NCBI GenBank assembly: GCA_023213395.1
Contig: CM041465.1
Span: forward strand, 67,091,741 to 67,155,740
Source: Cycas panzhihuaensis
Lineage: Eukaryota; Cycadophyta
Length of the DNA stretch: 64,000 bases
Direction of reading: 5' to 3'
Part shown: in pieces, positions 58,657 to 64,000 of the stretch
Position numbering within the stretch: position 1 is the first letter of the stretch
Layout: every line of letters begins with the position of its first letter
Notes under the pieces: model-generated
Databases searched by the model: none
What the model was told of the DNA's origin: nothing
What the model saw: the letters and a program-made list of their open reading frames with translations, nothing else
Program-made: the position numbers and the translations under genes

Positions 58657-60621
58657 ATGGTAGCCCAATCTAGAACCTCAGAGGAAAAAATTGAAAGCGC
58701 ATCAGAATTAAACTAGAGCATAAGGGCTCTAACAATCCTAATCCAGAAGTTACTAGCAAAAGTGGATAAAGCAACATAAAATGTGTCAGGTAAAGAAATG
58801 GATAACAACACTACATCAGGGATAGATCAAATGGATCGAGAAAATCAAGAAAATGAGACCAAGAGATTTGATGGACAAGCTTACGAAAGGAGAACTCCCA
58901 ACATGGATAATGGATGGAAAGAGGCAGGATTATCTTTGGAAAAATTCGATCCAAAAGTATCCAAGAATATCACTAATTGGGTCTTACAAATGGAGAACTA
59001 TTTCAAGGTCTATAACTCCACAACTAAGGAAAAGATGGAAATAACATCCTTACACTTAAATGGAAGGGCGTTAAGGTGGTACTGTTGGTGGAAAAAGATG
59101 AACTTACCAATGCAACAAACCTGGGAGAATCAAAGAGTAGGACTAGTAGAGCAATATGACGATTCTTGAAATACATACTACTTTGCTCAGTTAATACGAT
59201 TATATCAAGAAGGAACAATCTAAGAGTACACAGAACAATTGCAAATACTACAATGTATGGTCTTAGAAAAGATACTACACGAATGCGTACTAGAGACTTA
59301 TATTAGTGGATTGAAAAATCAGATCAAATTTAGAGTTAAAGCAATAGATCCACCACAACTCTAAGTAGCAATTCAAATAGCAAGGAATGTGGAGGTAGAA
59401 CATAGAGATAGCAGATCGACATATACAAGGAAATATGGGCCACCAGTATATCAAACCCAGAATCCTAATGGGGGCAGATCAAGAACAAAAGTGAACCCCC
59501 CATTAGCTATAAGAAATACAATAGAAAGCTCAAGAACAACAAAAGAGGAGCACATAAGGAAAAGGACATGCTTCAAGTGTGGAGAGAAATGGAATAAGGA
59601 ACACTGGTGCCTAGCAAAGAAGGTTTTTATGATCAATAATGACGATGCAGAAATACCAAAGGTAGCACAGGAAGAAGTAGAAGACCAAAGCGTATGAAGG
59701 GAGGAAGATGAATTTCTGGAAGTGGATACAAAGAATGTCTAAATATCCTTGCAGGCCATTGCAGGGCAACAAGTATCCCTGCAAATCCTAAGATTCCAAG
59801 GATAAATCAAGAGGAGACTAGTATCAATCTTAGTAGATAGTGGGGGTACACACAATTTTGTAGACAAGGCATCGACAGAAAAACTGGGATTACAAGTGAA
59901 ACACCTCAACAGATTCGAGGTGCCAATAGCAAATGGGAGAACAATACTATATGGAGGATACTGCAAAGACACAACTCTCCAGATCAACGATTACAAGGTC
60001 ACAACTTGTATGTTTGCCATGCCTATAGGCAGAGTGGACGTAGTTATGGGAATTCAATGGCTACAAACGTTGGGGAACATCATTACCAATTATATGACAA
60101 GATTTATATGTTTCTGACAAAAAGGATGTAAATATCGACTGCAAACCCTATCCACACTACCAGTTCAACTCATATCATCTCACAGAATGGAATGGATTCT
60201 AAAGAAGAATCCACAAACGTACATAATGTTATGTTACAAAATAGAAATAAAAAATGTCCCTCTAAATATTCAGGTAATCTTAAAATAATATTAAGGAGTT
60301 TTTGAAGAACCCCAACGATTGCCACCGAAAAGGGAATTAGAACATGCAATAGATCAGTTAAAATTGCCACCAGAAAGTAAAATCCATAATATCTTTCACG
60401 TGTCTTGTTTAAAGAAAAAGTTGGGTGAAAAGGAGGCTCCACAAACGAATTTACCAACACTGGATGAAGAAGGAATGATGATAGTGGAACCTAAGGGAAT
60501 ATTGAAGACTAGGGACAAGAATTTGCGATCCAGGATAATGAAAGACTATCTCTTCAAATGGAAGACATTGGAGCTTAAAGATGCAACGTAGGAGTTTGAA
60601 GAATGGATGAAGAAAAAATAG
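58657..60621 (+). pseudogene. fused gag-protease-chromodomain frame
   Basis: From ATG 58657 one frame runs about 655 codons to a TAG at 60619. It has about 12 nonsense codons (58714, 58777, 59167, 59221, 59362, 59695, 59740, 59803, 60115, 60286, 60292, 60589) and no frameshift. Gag core: FDPKVSKNITNWVLQMENYF and LHLNGRALRWY. Zinc knuckle: CFKCGEKWNKEHWC (about 59570-59611). Protease: ILVDSGGTHNF, catalytic Asp at 59836. The RT start, VFEEPQRLPPKRELEHAID, then jumps at about 60357 to LKLPPESKIHNIFHVSCLKK of the integrase C-terminus and a chromodomain (VEPKGILKTRDK, LFKWKTLE). The chromodomain would direct insertion to heterochromatin. The RT, RNase H and integrase cores are absent. Confidence 0.92.
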
Positions 60622-60657
60622 CTCCTTACCAATGCTTTGAAGGCAAAGCATATTTTG

Positions 60658-60666
60658 AAGGGGAGC
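60658..60666 (+). other. polypurine tract of chromovirus derivative
   Basis: AAGGGGAGC lies 4 bp before the 3' LTR start TGTAACATTC. Confidence 0.75.
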
Positions 60667-60670
60667 AACT

Positions 60671-61243
60671 TGTAACATTCCAAAATCTAGTCAAAACTAT
60701 GCCATGTAACCATTCAAATTGAAGGCCTCTAAATAAGAATTCCAACAGTTCTGACAAAGTCATTTATGACATCTCTATCAAAAGTTATGACCATTTAAAG
60801 TTAGCCTGCTAATTTTGGAGAAGTTTTGGCCAACTTCTATTTAACCAGTATTAAGGATAATGTCATCCAGTTTGACTGACTTCTAATTGAAGTATTTTTA
60901 TCACTATATATAGGAAGTTTAGGCGGCATCTCAAACCATCGTCGGAGGTTCTTTTGGTTGCACATTTTTGGTTCTAGGGCTACAATTAGCTCACCCATTT
61001 TAGGGCTACAGTTTGGAGGGTTCCTCGCCTCGAAGAGGGAAGATCACTTTTTCAAGAAAGACTAGTATTTTGTTATAATTTTGGTATTATTTGACAATAA
61101 AGATTATTATTTACTTTAGTGGATTTTGTAATTCACGTTCCTTATTCATTTTCTTATTGAATAGCATCTAGTTATTGCTTATTGTGGATTATTACATGTA
61201 TTTTTGAGGAAAATTGCTATAAAAGTAGAACTAGATCGCTACA
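60671..61243 (+). repeat. 3' LTR of chromovirus derivative
   Basis: 573 bp, ends GCTACA, followed by the target-site duplication TAGGT. Confidence 0.94.
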
Positions 61244-61248
61244 TAGGT

Positions 61249-64000
61249 TGTTCTCTATATGCAAATTTTTTTATTGGTAGTCTAAGCATTTTTGCCTCCA
61301 TTAAGTTCTTTGTTAGGACTAGCATGTAGAGATGGCTTCCAACTATTCCCTCCTTTGGCTAATTAGGTGATTTTAGCATGACAAAATTCTTGTATGATAG
61401 AGAAGAAGGACTAGCCTTTAATTACATCGAGCTTGAATTCCTAGTCTATTCAAGATTTAAAGAATATTTCAATCTCTTTGAACCTTGCATGTTTGTATCC
61501 AATGTGTTGAGATCAACTTATAGCTCCTGTGATCACTCTATTGCTACTAACCCTTAAGGCAATATGATGCCAACCATAACATTTCCCTATGTTTGTCTCT
61601 TTTGCTATGGGATTTAAGTAGAAGTCATTCTAAAAGATATTTTATCAAGTTTAATAATTTCCTTGGCATACTTTGGTTATTGCAATGGTTTTAAAGAACT
61701 TTGAAACCTTGTCCCTAGACCTGTTGGTTAAAAATAACGGGATTGTAGTGTCAGTTAGCCATTTCTAAATCCATATCTTAGTGAAGAGGACTTAGCAAGT
61801 AGATGCCCAAGATTCATCAAAGAAGAAAGCTCAAAGTTATGAAAGAGGCATTATATACAAGTCCTTGATCTATTAACATAGAGAAAGATAAGCTACATGA
61901 AGTAAGTACGAAGGCAATTAGACCATAAGCAATGCCTACTCTAGTGGCTAATTATTAAGGACTTGTATCAAAAAGACTTTTAGTTAATCAAGGGCACGTA
62001 TTCCTAACTACCCTCATGTAAGTTTTGAGGGAGAAATGAAGAAACAATCTATATCAGCTTTCTATTCTAACTAACTAAGGAATTACCACTTAACAAATGT
62101 TATTTATATTGTCATATAAAATATGGATCAAACTTCTAACAAGTATAAGGCTACTTAACAACCTCAGGTTAAATCCCAAAGTGAGTAAATCCCTCCTAGT
62201 AATTATGGCTTTAACACTCGATAAGATAGAAAATCAAATCAAGGGCATAAGACCAACATTCTTACTAAAGCAAGTTGATGCCTCCCAAGGGGTGAATTAA
62301 TCTAAGATGATAAAAACATAAAGGCAAAAGTGAAAATAAAGTAGCAAACAAGTAATAACTATGAAACAAATAACAAATAATTGCTAGTATAATTGGTCAT
62401 GGACCCACACACTATATATCAATTCCAATTGCCATTTTAATTATGATTGAAATAAAGTAACTCAAATGAGGTATGATATGACAATGATCCTCTTAAGGAA
62501 TATGGGAGTAGAATGAACCTCTACTAAGGTCATATCTTTGATTCCCTACTAGGGAGGCTACAGTAAATGGGGCTAGAACCTAGACAACTAGTAAATAATA
62601 GCCCTCGATATGAGTAGTGAACTAAAATAGAAATTATGTCAAAATCATATAGTTGAACATGCTAAAATAAAAATTTAAAGGAAAAGGAAAGAATGAAGTG
62701 ATAATTACCCGGAAACTATCATTGTGGATTTGTCTTTAGGGGTAATCCCTTATTATGTTTATTTATCTACCTTCTACTACATATAACTCTCATACCATGT
62801 TGACATAAATATTCATTTATCATGGCTACAAGATCTAAGAAATCAAGAAGCACACATGAATTTTCAAAAGGAAAATAAAATCAAATAATAAATGAGGCTA
62901 TTAGAGAAGCTAGTACATTTGTCCTACAAGAAATAGTGTATAATATTACAATTGGAAACAAAACAATACAAGAATCCCTAAAAATATAAACAAATATTTC
63001 TAATGAATCCTTAGATAAAGGATGGTGATCATATACTAATATGATGCAACCAACAACTCATCGGGAACCCTATTGTAGAGTATGATAGGTATATTTCCAC
63101 CTTTAATGATAGGGTTTCTCAATTCATGAGATTGTGAGGTTAACTAAATGTTTTTAAGATTTTTTTCCAATGTGTTTAGCAAATAGTATGCAAGTTTTGT
63201 TACCTATGATATGTAGATATACCTCCTTTCAAGTCTCTATTCAAATTAATACTCCTCTCATTACAAATTAATAGTGTAATATATGTTGTCTATTTGAATG
63301 GTACTCTCTCTCAAGTCACTCAATTAGTGTGATCCTATCCCCATTCAATAGCTCTTTATTTGATGTTTGAATGATTATTTATTCTCTTCCAAGCACCTTC
63401 ATCTCACACTTCATGTCCTTGTGTTTTTTGTGTATGAGCTCTATAAGCTCTCATCCTTCCTACATTATAAGTCTTACACTCAATGATGCATTCATCCATC
63501 ATTCCTAGTGGCCTCCCTCCCACCATTTTGAGGCTTAATATAGGAACCTTACAACTTCATCTAAAACTACCAAAATTTATTCAATCTTTGAAGACAAAAC
63601 TATTTGAGAAGGGATGGTATGTTATGTCTTATATCGCAATGATAATGTACTTAAAGAAGTTGTCTAAACAACATCTTATGGAAGTCAATACCATATCTCT
63701 AATTATAAATAGAAGCATAAAGGTTGAAGTATTCATTGTATTATCTTAATGTTCTACTCTTTAGGAGGCTTAATCCTTTATTTATGCTCTCGGAGATGTG
63801 ATCTCCAACTTGATGTCTAGTAACATTCTTATTAGAATGCTAGAACCCCCCTTTTGTTGAAAGCAATGGCTATTTTATTTCCTTTCTAAATAGGATGTGA
63901 TCATGAGGTCAACTCAATGATGATTTGGATGCACATGTGATATTTAATATACCTCTCATTATCATGGGATGCTAAAAGGCATGTAAAAATTAAGGATCTA
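61249..64000. other. intergenic DNA, no gene seen
   Basis: AT-rich. No coding region is supported on either strand. CCTCCCAAGGGGTGAATTAA around 62280-62300 resembles a phrase common at ends of plant LTR elements, but no element could be delimited. Confidence 0.5.

Larger units (their letters stand above)
57956..61243 (+). mobile_element. 3.3-kb chromovirus (Ty3/gypsy) deletion derivative
   Basis: LTRs 57956-58532 (577 bp) and 60671-61243 (573 bp) both begin TGTAACATTC. The target-site duplication is TAGGT at 57951-57955 and 61244-61248. Primer site, gag, zinc knuckle, protease, integrase C-terminus with chromodomain, and polypurine tract are present. RT, RNase H and most of integrase are missing. 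LTR divergence is roughly 8-10% in the first 140 bp by hand count. It cannot move alone but keeps every cis signal a helper would need. Confidence 0.95.

Overview
The window is plant nuclear DNA from a large, repeat-rich genome. It is AT-rich and dominated by LTR retrotransposons in several states of decay. I find one intact host protein gene, an intronless F-box gene at 55465-56697 (minus strand). A gymnosperm is my best guess, from the gene sparsity, the old diverged LTR pairs and the very long-LTR Ty3/gypsy element. That is inference: no marker gene proves the clade. I see no bacterial operon, rRNA, convincing tRNA gene or CRISPR array.

Layout. 1111-7498: a minus-strand LTR element (copy A) with a gag-like remnant but no recognisable pol. 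Its non-coding interior carries plus-strand pieces resembling a short-chain dehydrogenase/reductase (SDR) and a pentatricopeptide repeat (PPR) protein. 9769-15739: a structurally complete but decayed Ty1/copia element (358-bp LTRs, TSD ATCTC). 16573-30872: a 14.3-kb minus-strand Ty3/gypsy element with two 2724-bp LTRs and TSD GAAGC. 33669-38441: a second, 3'-truncated copy (copy B) of the copy-A family. 40259-42781: a minus-strand copia deletion derivative (TSD TTATT). 49790-50880: a degraded copia gag/protease fragment. 57956-61243: a 3.3-kb chromovirus deletion derivative (TSD TAGGT). The stretches between hold no gene I can support.

Most notable. (1) The 14.3-kb element has a degenerate gypsy RNase H in the usual place and a second RNase H-like ORF downstream of integrase, beyond a ~1-kb spacer containing a TATA-like site. 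(2) The copy-A element appears to carry fragments of two unrelated host genes. (3) The mini-chromovirus reads gag, protease, then the integrase C-terminus/chromodomain in one frame from 58657 to 60621 with stop codons but no frameshift, so its large internal deletion kept the frame. (4) Across elements, many internal stops sit where C-to-T or G-to-A change of a Gln, Arg or Trp codon would explain them, and both catalytic Asp codons of the 14.3-kb element's integrase now read Asn. This fits methylation-linked decay.

These elements probably do not work together. Each is an independent insertion identified by its own target-site duplication, and none has an intact pol. The F-box gene is probably the only functional locus.
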